A DNA stretch of 64,000 bases, taken from contig CAILAY010000016.1 in assembly GCA_903832285.1 (NCBI GenBank), positions 17,847 through 81,846 on the forward strand, read 5' to 3'. Made by a program: the position numbers and the translations under genes. Origin of the DNA: an uncultured beta proteobacterium. GTDB lineage: Bacteria > Pseudomonadota > Gammaproteobacteria > Burkholderiales > Burkholderiaceae_C. Within the stretch, counting starts at the first letter, position 1. Each line of letters begins with the position of its first letter. Below the pieces are notes generated by a model. The model was not told where the DNA came from. It was given only the letters and a program-made list of their open reading frames with translations, and ran no database searches. Of this stretch, positions 48,687 through 57,721 are shown piece after piece.

Positions 48687-49009
48687 AATCGGAAACCGCC
48701 CGACTTTTCGGTTTGCCCTACTCGGGGAAATTACAAAATGTATGTTGCACTAGTTAAATTGAATACCTCAACAGATAAACTGGACGACCTTCCAGGATCA
48801 GTGCGGCGCAGCCATTCCTGGGCATCGCAAGAGCAAATCGGTGCCAAATATTGTGAAAAGCCGCACCGAATGTAGACAGTTTGTCGAAATCCGTTCCAAA
48901 TGGAGATTGCGTCAGTTCAGCGACAAGAGGAGGCACCAATCACCCGGGTAGCTGGGCTTTGCACTCGAAGCAATTCTGATGTGTACACCAGCGTCTGATT
49001 TCCGAGTTT

Positions 49010-49033
49010 TGCCAAATATCGCGGTGATTCACA
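49010..49033 (-). repeat. right 24-bp inverted repeat
   Basis: Read on the minus strand it is TGTGAATCAC, five bases, then TATTTGGCA, matching the left repeat at 47757-47780 with three mismatches. Confidence 0.7.
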
Positions 49034-49096
49034 GGTACGTGGGGCAGAATACGCAGTTGTCAGCGAAGGCCGCGTCGCGCGCGCCACCCAGAACGA

Positions 49097-49130
49097 GAAA
49101 AGGGTTAGCGCGAACTAACACGCTAACCCT
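49097..49130 (-). terminator. rho-independent terminator after tRNA-Arg
   Basis: AGGGTTAGCG/CGCTAACCCT (49101-49110 and 49121-49130) form a 10-bp stem with a 10-base loop. On the minus strand the stem is followed by TTTTCTCG. It lies ten bases after the tRNA 3' end. Confidence 0.8.
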
Positions 49131-49139
49131 TGTCTTTAC

Positions 49140-49216
49140 TGGTGCGGCTGGCAGGAATTGAACCCACGACCCCTTGGTTCGTAGCCAAGTACTCTATCCA
49201 ACTGAGCTACAGCCGC
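49140..49216 (-). tRNA. tRNA-Arg, anticodon ACG
   Basis: A 77-base gene with acceptor stem GCGGCTG, D arm AGCTCAGTTGGATAGAGT, anticodon arm CTTGG-CTACGAA-CCAAG (anticodon ACG, read as ICG), T arm GTGGGTTCAATTCCTGC and an encoded CCA end. It lies 61 bases downstream of the PaaK-like gene on the same strand. Confidence 0.97.
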
Positions 49217-49277
49217 GAAGCCGCAAATTATAGCAGCAAGTTTTTCGGGAACCGCGTCCTACCGCAGCTGCAAAGGA

Positions 49278-50534
49278 TCAGGTGTAACTGCGCGCATCCT
49301 CAATTACTTTGCCGTCATTGGGCAGTGAACCGGGGCTGACCAGCAACACGCTACCGCGCAATTTGGTGACATCACGGATCGCGTCGGCAATCTTGGCGGC
49401 CAACGCATCGGGGCCGGTGCACGCGGTCTCGACCTGAAGTGTCATGGCGTCGTTGGCCATTTCGCCGCTCACCACCAGGCGCGCACGCGACACTTCGGGA
49501 AACCGCTTGACGATGTCGGCCACCTGACCCGGGTGCACGAACATGCCGCGGATCTTTGTGGTCTGATCGGCGCGGCCCATCCAGCCCTTGATGCGGGCGT
49601 TGGTGCGACCTGTTGGACATGGCCCCGGCAGCACCGCGGACAGATCCCCCGTGCCAAAGCGAATCAAGGGATAAGCAGGATTCAGGCTGGTGACCACCAG
49701 TTCACCCACCTCGCCTTCCGGCACCGGGTCGCCAGTGCCGGGACGCACGATCTCGACGATCACGCCTTCGTCCAGCACCAGACCTTCGCGCGCTGACGTT
49801 TCATAAGCGATCAAGCCCACATCGGCTGTGGCATAGCACTGGTAGCCCTGAATGCCGTGCTGCAAGAACCAGTCGCGCAAGCTCGGCGGAAAGGCCTCGC
49901 CGCCGAACATGGCTTTTCTCACGCTGGGCAGAGCCACACCCATCGTTGCGGCCTTCTCCACGATGATCTTCAGGAAACTGGGGGTGCCGATATAGCCTGC
50001 CGGCCGCAGCTGTTCCATCGCCTGCACCTGCTGCTCGGTCTGCCCGGTGCCGCCGGCGAAAACGGAGCAGCCCAAAGCGTGTGCGCCGGTTTCCATCATG
50101 GAGCCAGCCGGCACAAAGTGGTAGCTGAAGCAGTTGTGAATCAGCTCGCCCGGGCGAAAACCCGCAGCAAAAATGGCTCGTGCCATACGCCAGTAGTCCG
50201 GCGCCTTTCCTTCAGGCTCGTAGATCGGACCGGGGCTGGAAAAAACGCGCGGCATGGCAGCACCAAGGCGCACCGCGCTGAAGCCACCGAACACGTCGCC
50301 CTTGCGCTGCGCCTGTTGGCGTTGGTGCAGGTCGGTCTTGCGCGTCACGGGCAAGCGCGCCAGGGACGAGCGGTTGGTCACCCCCGCCGCATCCACATCC
50401 CGCAATATCTCAGCGAAGGCAGCCGAGGCCGAGCGCGCATGCGCCACCTGCTGTGGCAATGCCTGCATCAGCGCGGCTTCCCGCGTTTTCGGATCGCGCT
50501 GCTCCAACCCATCGTAAAAACTATTCGTGGTCAT
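49278..50534 (-). CDS. PaaK-like phenylacetate-CoA ligase family protein
   Basis: A 418-residue adenylate-forming enzyme of the phenylacetate-CoA ligase type, which activates an aryl or related acid as the acyl-AMP and then CoA thioester. GYIGTPSFLKIIVEKA, AMFGGEAFPPSLRDWF, CYATADVGLIAYE, GELVVTSLNPAYPLIRFGTGDLS and GWMGRADQTTKIRGMFVHPGQV follow the family order. It is the last gene of the transport operon, so it likely acts on the imported compound. The exact substrate is unknown. Confidence 0.87.
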   Translation of the reverse strand: MTTNSFYDGLEQRDPKTREAALMQALPQQVAHARSASAAFAEILRDVDAAGVTNRSSLARLPVTRKTDLHQRQQAQRKGDVFGGFSAVRLGAAMPRVFSSPGPIYEPEGKAPDYWRMARAIFAAGFRPGELIHNCFSYHFVPAGSMMETGAHALGCSVFAGGTGQTEQQVQAMEQLRPAGYIGTPSFLKIIVEKAATMGVALPSVRKAMFGGEAFPPSLRDWFLQHGIQGYQCYATADVGLIAYETSAREGLVLDEGVIVEIVRPGTGDPVPEGEVGELVVTSLNPAYPLIRFGTGDLSAVLPGPCPTGRTNARIKGWMGRADQTTKIRGMFVHPGQVADIVKRFPEVSRARLVVSGEMANDAMTLQVETACTGPDALAAKIADAIRDVTKLRGSVLLVSPGSLPNDGKVIEDARSYT

Positions 50535-50547
50535 GGTGTTGCTTCCG

Positions 50548-51357
50548 TTATGCGAGCCAGCGCTTGCGACGCTTGTAGCTCTTCACGTCCTTGAACGACT
50601 TGCGCTCGCCCCCGCCCACACCGAGGTAAAACTCTTTCACGTCCTCGTTGTTTGCCAGGTCCGACGCGACTCCATCCATCACTACGCGGCCCGACTCCAT
50701 GATGTAACCATAGTCAGCGTACTTGAGCGCCATATTGGTGTTTTGTTCGGCCAGCAGGAACGTGACTTTTTCCCTTACGTTGAGGTCCTGCACGATCGTA
50801 AAAACCTCTTCCACGATCTGCGGCGCCAGGCCCATGGACGGCTCGTCCAGCAACACCATGCTGGGATTGGTCATGAGTGCGCGGCCGATGGCGCACATCT
50901 GCTGCTCACCACCCGAGGTGTAGGCGGCCTGGCTCGTGCGCCTTGTCTTCAGGCGCGGAAAGTAGGCATATACCTTCTCAAGGTTGCGAGAGAGCTCGGC
51001 TTTGTCCTTGCGGGTGTAACCGCCGGTGAGCAGGTTTTCCTCGATCGTCAGATGCGCAAAACAGTGCCGTCCTTCCATCACCTGCACCACGCCGCGCTGC
51101 ACCAGATCGGCAGGTGAAAGGTTTTCGATGCGCTCGCCGCGCAACTCGATCGAGCCCTTGGTGACGTCGCCGCGCTCGCCGCGCAGCAGGTTCGACACCG
51201 CACGCAGCGTCGTGGTCTTGCCCGCGCCATTGCCACCCAGGATGGCAACGATCTTGCCCTGCGGCACCTGCAACGACACGCCCTTGAGGACGAGGATCAC
51301 ATGGTTATAGATGACCTCGATGCCGCTGACGTCGAGAACGATGTTGGGTTTTTCCAT
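50548..51357 (-). CDS. livF: LIV-type ABC transporter ATP-binding protein (LivF)
   Basis: A 269-residue ATPase: Walker A GGNGAGKTT, signature YTSGGEQQMCAIGRALM, Walker B MVLLDEPSMGLAP and the switch His region replaced by LLAEQNTNMALKYADYGYIMESG, typical of LivF. The C-terminus is unusually long and basic (KSYKRRKRW). With livG it powers the two permeases. ATG 51357 is chosen over a TTG at 51375, because the latter lies closer to the intercistronic hairpin. It follows the binding-protein gene. Confidence 0.93.
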   Translation of the reverse strand: MEKPNIVLDVSGIEVIYNHVILVLKGVSLQVPQGKIVAILGGNGAGKTTTLRAVSNLLRGERGDVTKGSIELRGERIENLSPADLVQRGVVQVMEGRHCFAHLTIEENLLTGGYTRKDKAELSRNLEKVYAYFPRLKTRRTSQAAYTSGGEQQMCAIGRALMTNPSMVLLDEPSMGLAPQIVEEVFTIVQDLNVREKVTFLLAEQNTNMALKYADYGYIMESGRVVMDGVASDLANNEDVKEFYLGVGGGERKSFKDVKSYKRRKRWLA

Positions 51358-51371
51358 GATGTCTTTCTTGA

Positions 51372-51407
51372 CCAATCAACAGGGCTGTACAGCGCCCTGT
51401 TGATTGG
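51372..51407 (-). repeat. long intercistronic hairpin between binding-protein gene and livF
   Basis: CCAATCAACAGGGC (51372-51385) pairs perfectly with 51394-51407 over 14 bp with an eight-base loop. There is no T run, so it is not a simple terminator. It lies just after the binding-protein gene in the operon and could stabilise that upstream mRNA or reduce livF translation. A second GC-rich inverted repeat lies at about 51425-51450. Confidence 0.75.
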
Positions 51408-51463
51408 CGGCTCGCCAGAGCCGCTGCCCCTCCCGCTCGGAGGAAGGGGTTCTGGGAGAGTGC

Positions 51464-52777
51464 CTAACTCTGGCAATCCGCGGGAGTGCGCCGTGCCAGC
51501 TTCTTGTCGGTCGCGTATTTGTCTGCTGCCGCCTTGATCATGGGCTTGAGGATCTGCTCGTCAGCCTGGTACCAGTCGGAGGAGAAGCCCCACTTGGTGC
51601 CATCCCAGGTCTCGATGCGGGCCCAGGTGGACCCCATGTGGTCCGCACATGAGGTGCTGACCGGGCGCATCACGCCCTTGAAGCCCAACGCATCAAGTCT
51701 GGCCTGGGTCAAGTTCAAGTTTTCCAGGCCCCAACGTACCTGTTCGGCGGTCATCACCTTGCCTTTGCCAAAGCGCTCCTGCGCGGTGCGAACGGCCTCA
51801 ACGCCCAGCATCTGGATGATCAGGCCACGCATATAAAGCACCTGTCCGACTTCGTCCTTCGGACCGGAACCCTGGCCCTTGTCGTGCACCAACTTGATGA
51901 TGTCCTTCACCACTTTGGCATCCTTGTCCGCACCGTGCTGAAGCGCCAGCGCGTTGTAGCCCTTGGCGCCCATGCCAACGTCCTTCACGTCGGGTTCGGC
52001 TCCCGCCCACCACACACCGTACATCTTGTCACGCGGATAGCCAGTCGCCTGCGCTTCCTTGAGCGCGGTCGAATTCATCACGCCCCAACCCCATAACAGG
52101 ACGTAGTCAGGTTTGGACTGCCGCACCTGGAGCCAGGTGGCTTTTTGTTCCACGCCAGGTGCCGTGACCGGCAACAACTGCAGATTGAATCCAAGCTGTG
52201 CAGCGCGTTCCTGCAGCAACGGAATCGGCTCCTTGCCAAAGGGACTGTCGTGATAAACCAGGGCAATCTTCTTACCCTTGAGTTTGTCCATGCCGCCTTC
52301 CTTCTTGCCGATGTGCTGCACCAGCACGTCAGCACCTGTCCAATAACTGCCCAGGACGGGGAAGTTCCATTTGAAGACGCCACCGTCCTGCGACGCCGCC
52401 AGTCCGTAACCCACCGTGATCAACGGCATCTTGTCGCCAGGTGCCTTGTCGGTCAGCGCGAAGGTGATGCCGGTCGACTGCGGATCGAACAAGGTATTGG
52501 TCTTGCCTTTGAGTCGCTCGTAGCACTCCACGCCACGGTCCGTGGCGTAGCCGGTTTCGCACTCTTCGTAGGTGATCTTCACGCCGTTGATGCCGCCGTC
52601 GCGGGCGTTGACCAACTTGATGTAGTCCTGTTTTCCATTGGCCCAGGGCGTACCGTTGGGCGCGTAGGCGCCAGTGCGATAGACCAGCAGCGGGAAAAAT
52701 TGCTCCTTCGTCTGCGCAAAGGCGCTGGAGCCCACCACCATGATTGCGGCGGTCAGTGCAAGGGTACGTAGCTTCAT
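51464..52777 (-). CDS. periplasmic binding protein of LIV-type ABC transporter
   Basis: A 437-residue exported protein with signal peptide MKLRTLALTAAIMVVGSSAFA. It belongs to the type I periplasmic-binding fold (LVYRTGAYAPNGTPWANGKQ, KKIALVYHDSPFGKEPIPLLQ, YPRDKMYGVWWAGAEPDVK). Members bind branched-chain amino acids or, in operons with CoA ligases like this one, probably aromatic or other organic acids. ATG 52777 is used because GGAG lies seven bases upstream; an ATG six bases earlier is too close to it. Confidence 0.9.
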   Translation of the reverse strand: MKLRTLALTAAIMVVGSSAFAQTKEQFFPLLVYRTGAYAPNGTPWANGKQDYIKLVNARDGGINGVKITYEECETGYATDRGVECYERLKGKTNTLFDPQSTGITFALTDKAPGDKMPLITVGYGLAASQDGGVFKWNFPVLGSYWTGADVLVQHIGKKEGGMDKLKGKKIALVYHDSPFGKEPIPLLQERAAQLGFNLQLLPVTAPGVEQKATWLQVRQSKPDYVLLWGWGVMNSTALKEAQATGYPRDKMYGVWWAGAEPDVKDVGMGAKGYNALALQHGADKDAKVVKDIIKLVHDKGQGSGPKDEVGQVLYMRGLIIQMLGVEAVRTAQERFGKGKVMTAEQVRWGLENLNLTQARLDALGFKGVMRPVSTSCADHMGSTWARIETWDGTKWGFSSDWYQADEQILKPMIKAAADKYATDKKLARRTPADCQS

Positions 52778-52841
52778 TGTCATCTCCTAGGTGTTTGGCA
52801 CCGGGGTGCCATGGGTGAACGAACTAACGGGAAATCAGTCA

Positions 52842-53918
52842 TCAATGCGGGAACGGCCAGATGCGCAACTTTTGCTTGCCGGTGGACCACAGCTTGGCCA
52901 GACCATGCGGCTCGACGATCAGGAACCACACGATGAGGGCACCGAAAATCATGAGTTCAGCGTGCGAAGAAGCCGCGGTCGAGATGTTCACCCCAAGCGT
53001 GTTGCCAAGCACCGGTAAAAAATGGTTCAGCACAATCGGCAGCAGCACAATGAAAGCGGCGCCAAAGAAGCTGCCCATGACCGAGCCCATACCGCCGATG
53101 ATCACCATGAACAGCAGTTTGAAGGAAATGTCGACCGAGAACGCGGCGGGTTCCCAGGCGCCCAGATAGACAAAGCCCCACAGCGCGCCGGCCACGCCAA
53201 CGATAAACGAACTCACGGCGAAGGCGCTGAGCTTGGCGTACATCGGGCGAATGCCGATCACGGCTGCCGCCACGTCCATATCGCGAATCGCCATCCATTC
53301 GCGTCCGATGGCGCCGCGCACCAGATTCTTTGCCGCCAGAGCCAGCACGACCAGGATAGACAGACACAACCAGTATTTGGACGCGGGGCTTTCAATCGGC
53401 AGACCAAACACCTGCATGCCCGAGACCGAGACTGAACCCGAAGACGAGTCGTTAGTGAACCACTTGATGCGCAGAAACATCCAGTCGGAGAAGAACTGCG
53501 CAGCGAGTGTCGCCACCGCCAGGTACAGGCCCTTGACGCGCAGACTGGGCAAGCCAAACAGGATGCCGAAAGCGGTGGCGCACAAGCCGCCCAGAATCAG
53601 CGCCAGAATCAGCGGCATGCCGGGAACACGCACAAAAAAGTTGAACGCTGCGTAAGCGCCAACTGCCATGAATGCGCCCGAGCCCAGCGAGATTTGTCCG
53701 CAGTAGCCCACCAGCACATTCACGCCCAAGGCTGCCAGCGCCATGATGAGAAACGGAATGAAGATGGCGCGGAAGAGGTACTCGTCGGCAAGTGCCGGAA
53801 CACCCAGGAAAGCAAAGGCAACGATGGCCAGCACAAACCAGCGATCCTGCGTGATGCCGAAGATCTGTTGGTCCTCACGGTACGAGGTTTTGAACTGGCC
53901 GTTTTCTCTGTAGAACAT
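52842..53918 (-). CDS. livM: LIV-type ABC transporter permease (LivM)
   Basis: A 358-residue multi-spanning membrane protein with family features LGVNVLVGYCGQISLGSGAFMAVGAYA, IAIRDMDVAAAVIGIRPMYAKLSAFAVSSF and GGMGSVMGSFFGAAFIVLLP. ATG 53918 begins MFYRENGQFKTSYREDQQ, the usual cytoplasmic N-terminus. The frame upstream to 54008 overlaps livH and is not real. Confidence 0.92.
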   Translation of the reverse strand: MFYRENGQFKTSYREDQQIFGITQDRWFVLAIVAFAFLGVPALADEYLFRAIFIPFLIMALAALGVNVLVGYCGQISLGSGAFMAVGAYAAFNFFVRVPGMPLILALILGGLCATAFGILFGLPSLRVKGLYLAVATLAAQFFSDWMFLRIKWFTNDSSSGSVSVSGMQVFGLPIESPASKYWLCLSILVVLALAAKNLVRGAIGREWMAIRDMDVAAAVIGIRPMYAKLSAFAVSSFIVGVAGALWGFVYLGAWEPAAFSVDISFKLLFMVIIGGMGSVMGSFFGAAFIVLLPIVLNHFLPVLGNTLGVNISTAASSHAELMIFGALIVWFLIVEPHGLAKLWSTGKQKLRIWPFPH

Positions 53919-53928
53919 GATTTCTTTC

Positions 53929-54858
53929 TCAGACCCGGTCAATAATTTTCTCGCCGAACAAGCCTTGAGGGCGGAACAGCAGGAACACCAGCGCCAGCAC
54001 ATAGGCAAACCAGATCTCTATGCCGCCACCCACGTAGGGGCCCAAAAATACTTCGGACAGTTTCTCGCCCACGCCGATGATGAGTCCACCGAGAATGGCG
54101 CCGGGCACTGAGGTCAGGCCGCCCAGGATCACAACCGGCAGAGCACGCAGCGCCACGGTGGTAAGTGAGAACTGCACGCCCAGTTTGCTGCCCCAGATCA
54201 TCCCGGCCACCAGCGCCACGACGCCGGCGACACACCAGACGATGACCCAGATGCGATTCAACGGGATGCCGATTGACTGTGCCGCCTGATGGTCGTCAGC
54301 GACGGCGCGCAGTGCCCGGCCGGTAGACGTCTTCTGGAAAAACAGGCTTAAAGCAGCCACCAAAACGCCGGCTATAAGTGCCGCGTAGAGGTCTTCCTTG
54401 TTGATCAGGATGCCACCATCAAACAGGCTCTCGAAGGCCATGATGGGATCCTTGGGCATGCCGATGTCGATCTTGTAGATGTCGTTGCCGAACAGGCTCT
54501 GGCCCAGTCCTTCCAGAAAGTAGGCGATGCCCAAAGTGGCCATGAGCAAGGTCGTGGCCTCCTGGTTCACCAGGTGCCGTAGCACCAGAAACTCGATTAG
54601 CCAGGCCACCACAAACATGATCGCGCCAGCAATAACAAATGCAGCGAGATTGGCAAGCAGCGTACTGTCGATGCCGGTCCAGCCGGGTAGCCATTCGGCA
54701 AAGCGCGCCATCGCCAGCGCCGCAAACAGCACCATCGCGCCCTGGGCAAAATTGAACACGCCCGAGGCCTTGTAGATCAGTACGAAGCCCAGCGCCACCA
54801 GCGAATACAGCATGCCGGCCATAAGGCCGCCCAATAAGGTTTCGAGAAAGAATCCCAT
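53929..54858 (-). CDS. livH: LIV-type ABC transporter permease (LivH)
   Basis: A 309-residue permease with about eight membrane helices. LLGGLMAGMLYSLVALGFVLIYKASGVFNFAQGAMV, GRALRAVADDHQAAQSIGIPLNRI and LGGLTSVPGAILGGLIIGVGE are typical of LivH. It pairs with LivM; the spacing to livG is 15 bases and to livM 10 bases, consistent with one transcript. Confidence 0.93.
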   Translation of the reverse strand: MGFFLETLLGGLMAGMLYSLVALGFVLIYKASGVFNFAQGAMVLFAALAMARFAEWLPGWTGIDSTLLANLAAFVIAGAIMFVVAWLIEFLVLRHLVNQEATTLLMATLGIAYFLEGLGQSLFGNDIYKIDIGMPKDPIMAFESLFDGGILINKEDLYAALIAGVLVAALSLFFQKTSTGRALRAVADDHQAAQSIGIPLNRIWVIVWCVAGVVALVAGMIWGSKLGVQFSLTTVALRALPVVILGGLTSVPGAILGGLIIGVGEKLSEVFLGPYVGGGIEIWFAYVLALVFLLFRPQGLFGEKIIDRV

Positions 54859-54873
54859 GAGTACCTCTAAGGT

Positions 54874-55668
54874 TTAGTGCCCCGTACCCAGATAGGCGCT
54901 GATCACTTCTTCGTTATTGCGCACTTCGTCGGGGGTGCCGTCGCCGATCTTCTTGCCGTAGTCCAGCACCACGACCCGGTCCGAGATATCCATCACCACA
55001 CCCATGTCGTGCTCGATCAGCACCACCGTCGTGCCGAACTCGTCGTTGATGTCCAGCACAAAGCGGCACATGTCCTGTTTTTCTTCCAGGTTCATGCCGG
55101 CCATGGGCTCATCCAGCAGCAGCACCTTGGGTTCCATCGCCAAGGCGCGGCCCAGATCGACGCGCTTTTGCAGGCCATAGGGCAACTGGCCGACGGGTGT
55201 CTTGCGGTGCGCCTGGATCTCCAGAAAGTCGATGATCTGCTCGACGAATTCGCGGTGCATGAATTCTTCTTTGGCGGCCGGGCCGACGCGCAGCGCCTGC
55301 AGCAGCAAGTTGCTCCTGATGCGCAGATTGCGTCCGGTCATGATGTTGTCGATCACGCTCATGCCCTTGAACAGCGCCAGATTCTGAAAGGTGCGTGCAA
55401 TGCCCATCTCAGCCACCTGGCGACTGTTCATGTGACTGAAAGTTTTGCCCTGGAAGCTGATGCTCCCTTCCTGCGGTGCATACACGCCGTTGATGCAGTT
55501 GAGCATCGAGCTCTTGCCAGCGCCATTGGGGCCGATGATGGCGCGGACCTCGTGCTCCCTGACGTCAAACGAGATGTCCGTCAGCGCCTTCACACCACCG
55601 AAGCGCAAGGAAATATTCTTCACGTCGAGGATAACGTCGCCAATCTCTTTACCGTTCGATTCGCTCAT
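54874..55668 (-). CDS. livG: LIV-type ABC transporter ATP-binding protein (LivG)
   Basis: A 264-residue ATPase: Walker A IGPNGAGKSS, QLPYGLQKRVDLGRALAM as the signature region, Walker B LLLDEPMAGMN and VVLIEHDMGVVMDISDRVVVLDYGKKI. ATG 55668 overlaps the stop of the acyl-CoA ligase as ATGA; the longer frame to 55707 runs inside that gene. It acts with LivF. Confidence 0.93.
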   Translation of the reverse strand: MSESNGKEIGDVILDVKNISLRFGGVKALTDISFDVREHEVRAIIGPNGAGKSSMLNCINGVYAPQEGSISFQGKTFSHMNSRQVAEMGIARTFQNLALFKGMSVIDNIMTGRNLRIRSNLLLQALRVGPAAKEEFMHREFVEQIIDFLEIQAHRKTPVGQLPYGLQKRVDLGRALAMEPKVLLLDEPMAGMNLEEKQDMCRFVLDINDEFGTTVVLIEHDMGVVMDISDRVVVLDYGKKIGDGTPDEVRNNEEVISAYLGTGH

Positions 55669-57611
55669 GCTGCGGCCTTCACGGGTGCATAGACGGGCGT
55701 ATCCCATACCTTCAGCGTGGCGCTCACGCTGCCACTGCGGCCGTCCTCGAACTTGACCGCGGTTTCAATGAACTGCTCGGTCTTGCCGCCATACAGCGCA
55801 TCGATCAGCGGCTGGTACTTTTCCGCGATGAAGCCGCGGCGCACCTTGTTCGTCCTTGTGAGCTCACCGTCGTCCGCATCCAGTTCCTTGTGCAGCACCA
55901 GGAAGCGGCTGATCTGGCTGCCCGCGAGCAGCGCATCCACGCTCAGATCGACATTGACCTTTTCCACACATTCCTTGATCAGTTGATAGACCTCCGGCTT
56001 TTGTGCCAGGTCGGTGTAGCCGGCGTAGGGCAGGTTGCGCCGCTCGGCCCAGTTGCCCACCGCGTCCATGTCGATGTTCAGCATCACGCACACTTTCTCG
56101 CGCCCATCGCCATAGGCCACGGCCTCTTTGATGTAGGGGAAAAACTTGAGCTTGTTCTCCACATATTTGGGCGCGAACAATGCGCCGTCATGGACGCCAC
56201 CGTGGATGCGGCCCACATCCTTCACGCGGTCAATGATCTTGAGGTGGCCTTGTGCATCGATGAAGCCTGCATCGCTGGTGTGGTACCAGCCGTCAGCGCT
56301 CAGCACCTCGGCCGTGGCTTGCGGATTTTTGTAGTACTCCTTGAGCAGGCCCGGCGACTTGACCAGGATTTCGCCACTGTCGGAAACCTTGATTTCAACC
56401 CCCTGAATCGGCACGCCAACCGTATCGGCGCGCGCCTGATCGTCGGGCTGAAGGCAGACGAACACGGCCGTTTCAGTGGAGCCATAGAGTTGTTTGAGAT
56501 TGATACCTATGGAACGGTAGAAAGTGAACAGATCCGGGCCGATGGCTTCGCCTGCGGTATAGGCCACGCGCACCCGGCTGAACCCCAGGTTGTTGCGCAG
56601 CGGACCATAGACCATCAAATCGCCCAACCCATACATCAATCCATCCAACAGTCCCACCGCCTGACCATTCATCTTCAGCGGCCCGACGCGCCGCGCCAGA
56701 TTCATGTATGCCTCGAACATCTTGCGCTTGAGCGGAGAAGCGTCTTCCATGCGGATCATCACACTGGTGAGCAGGCCCTCGAACACACGGGGTGGCGCGA
56801 AGTAATAGGTGGGACCGATTTCCTTCAAGTCGATCGTGACGGTGGCGGCAGATTCAGGACAGTTCACCACATAGCCGCAGGCCAGCCACTGGGCGTAGCT
56901 GAAGATGTTCTGCCCGATCCAGGCCGGTGGCAGATAGGCCAGCACTTCCTCGGCATTCGTCAGCTTGTCAAAAACGGCCCCGGCGCGGGCCCGGTCCAAC
57001 AGCGAGTTGTGCGTGTGCACCACACCCTTTGGGTTGCCCGTCGTGCCTGAAGTGAAGAACATCGCGGCCACGTCGTGCGGGTCGGCCTTGGCCACTTCCC
57101 CTGTGAAAAACTCCGGATGCAAGGCAGCGAAAACCTCGCCCGACGCCATCAGTTCGTCCAACGCGGCCAATCCCGGGTCATCGTATTTACGCAGTCCCCG
57201 CGGATCGTCAAAGTAGATGTTGGACAGCCGCGGGCAACGGTCGCGAATTTCGAGCATCTTGTCGACCTGCTCCTGGTCCTCCACCACCGCAAAGCGCACG
57301 TCCGCATTGTTGATCGGGAACACGCACTCGGCGGCCACGGCGTCCTGGTACAGCGGAACAGGTATCGCGCCCAGCGACTGGGCAGCCAGCATCGTGGCGT
57401 ATAGGCGCGGACGGTTCGCGCCCACCACCACCATGTGCTCGCCGCGCGCCAGTCCCGCCTGATGCAGGCCACAGGCCAGTTGTTTGACCTGCTGCGCCAG
57501 TGCACCCCAACTGAGCGCCTGCCAGATGCCAAATTCCTTCTCACGCATGGCTGAGGCTTGCGCGCGCTCGGCGGCATGTTTCAGCAACAGCTTTGGAAAG
57601 GTCGTTTGCAT
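55665..57611 (-). CDS. AMP-dependent acyl-CoA synthetase (FadD/long-chain-type ligase)
   Basis: A 648-residue ligase: AMP-binding loop FFTSGTTGNPKGVVHTH (about 185-200), AYTAGEAIGPDLFTFYRSIG, LYGSTET and WYHTSDAGFIDAQGHLKIIDRVKD with the adenylate-binding Asp/Arg, then a C-terminal lid domain. It forms acyl-CoA from a carboxylic acid, ATP and CoA. As the first gene of the operon with LIV-type transport and a PaaK-like ligase, it probably activates an imported organic acid; whether aliphatic or aromatic cannot be told. Confidence 0.9.
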   Translation of the reverse strand: MQTTFPKLLLKHAAERAQASAMREKEFGIWQALSWGALAQQVKQLACGLHQAGLARGEHMVVVGANRPRLYATMLAAQSLGAIPVPLYQDAVAAECVFPINNADVRFAVVEDQEQVDKMLEIRDRCPRLSNIYFDDPRGLRKYDDPGLAALDELMASGEVFAALHPEFFTGEVAKADPHDVAAMFFTSGTTGNPKGVVHTHNSLLDRARAGAVFDKLTNAEEVLAYLPPAWIGQNIFSYAQWLACGYVVNCPESAATVTIDLKEIGPTYYFAPPRVFEGLLTSVMIRMEDASPLKRKMFEAYMNLARRVGPLKMNGQAVGLLDGLMYGLGDLMVYGPLRNNLGFSRVRVAYTAGEAIGPDLFTFYRSIGINLKQLYGSTETAVFVCLQPDDQARADTVGVPIQGVEIKVSDSGEILVKSPGLLKEYYKNPQATAEVLSADGWYHTSDAGFIDAQGHLKIIDRVKDVGRIHGGVHDGALFAPKYVENKLKFFPYIKEAVAYGDGREKVCVMLNIDMDAVGNWAERRNLPYAGYTDLAQKPEVYQLIKECVEKVNVDLSVDALLAGSQISRFLVLHKELDADDGELTRTNKVRRGFIAEKYQPLIDALYGGKTEQFIETAVKFEDGRSGSVSATLKVWDTPVYAPVKAAA

Positions 57612-57703
57612 CCCGATTCCTTGTTCGTCATATTCGATGCGGTCGCTCCAACGCCCTGCACTCGTAACATGAGCCGGATGGTAGAACTTGGTTTGACGTT
57701 AAG

Positions 57704-57721
57704 TTGTCGTTTGGACGACAA
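57704..57721. promoter_or_regulatory. Crp/Fnr-type dyad in the divergent promoter region
   Basis: TTGTCGT-TTGG-ACGACAA is a perfect 7-4-7 inverted repeat between the ligase operon start (57611) and the Crp/Fnr-type gene (57776). It has the half-site spacing seen for Fnr-type regulators and is a good candidate operator for the adjacent regulator. A shorter repeat CTAGG/CCTAG lies at 57738-57753. Confidence 0.65.

Larger units (their letters stand above)
47757..49033. mobile_element. possible decayed or non-autonomous mobile element carrying a toxin-antitoxin pair
   Basis: The segment is bounded by 24-bp imperfect inverted repeats that begin with TG at both ends, and each end has a second copy of TTTGGCAC further in (47796-47803 and, inverted, 48841-48848). 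Multiple end repeats with TG...CA termini are a feature of IS21-type elements. No transposase gene is present, and no target-site duplication is visible. The only genes inside are the antitoxin and toxin. The stretch 48687-49009 has no gene that I can support. The element interpretation is inferred. Confidence 0.45.

Noticed and set aside
47750..49040. Target-site duplication around the toxin-antitoxin element
   Set aside because: The bases outside the left and right repeats do not match, so a recent intact insertion is not shown.
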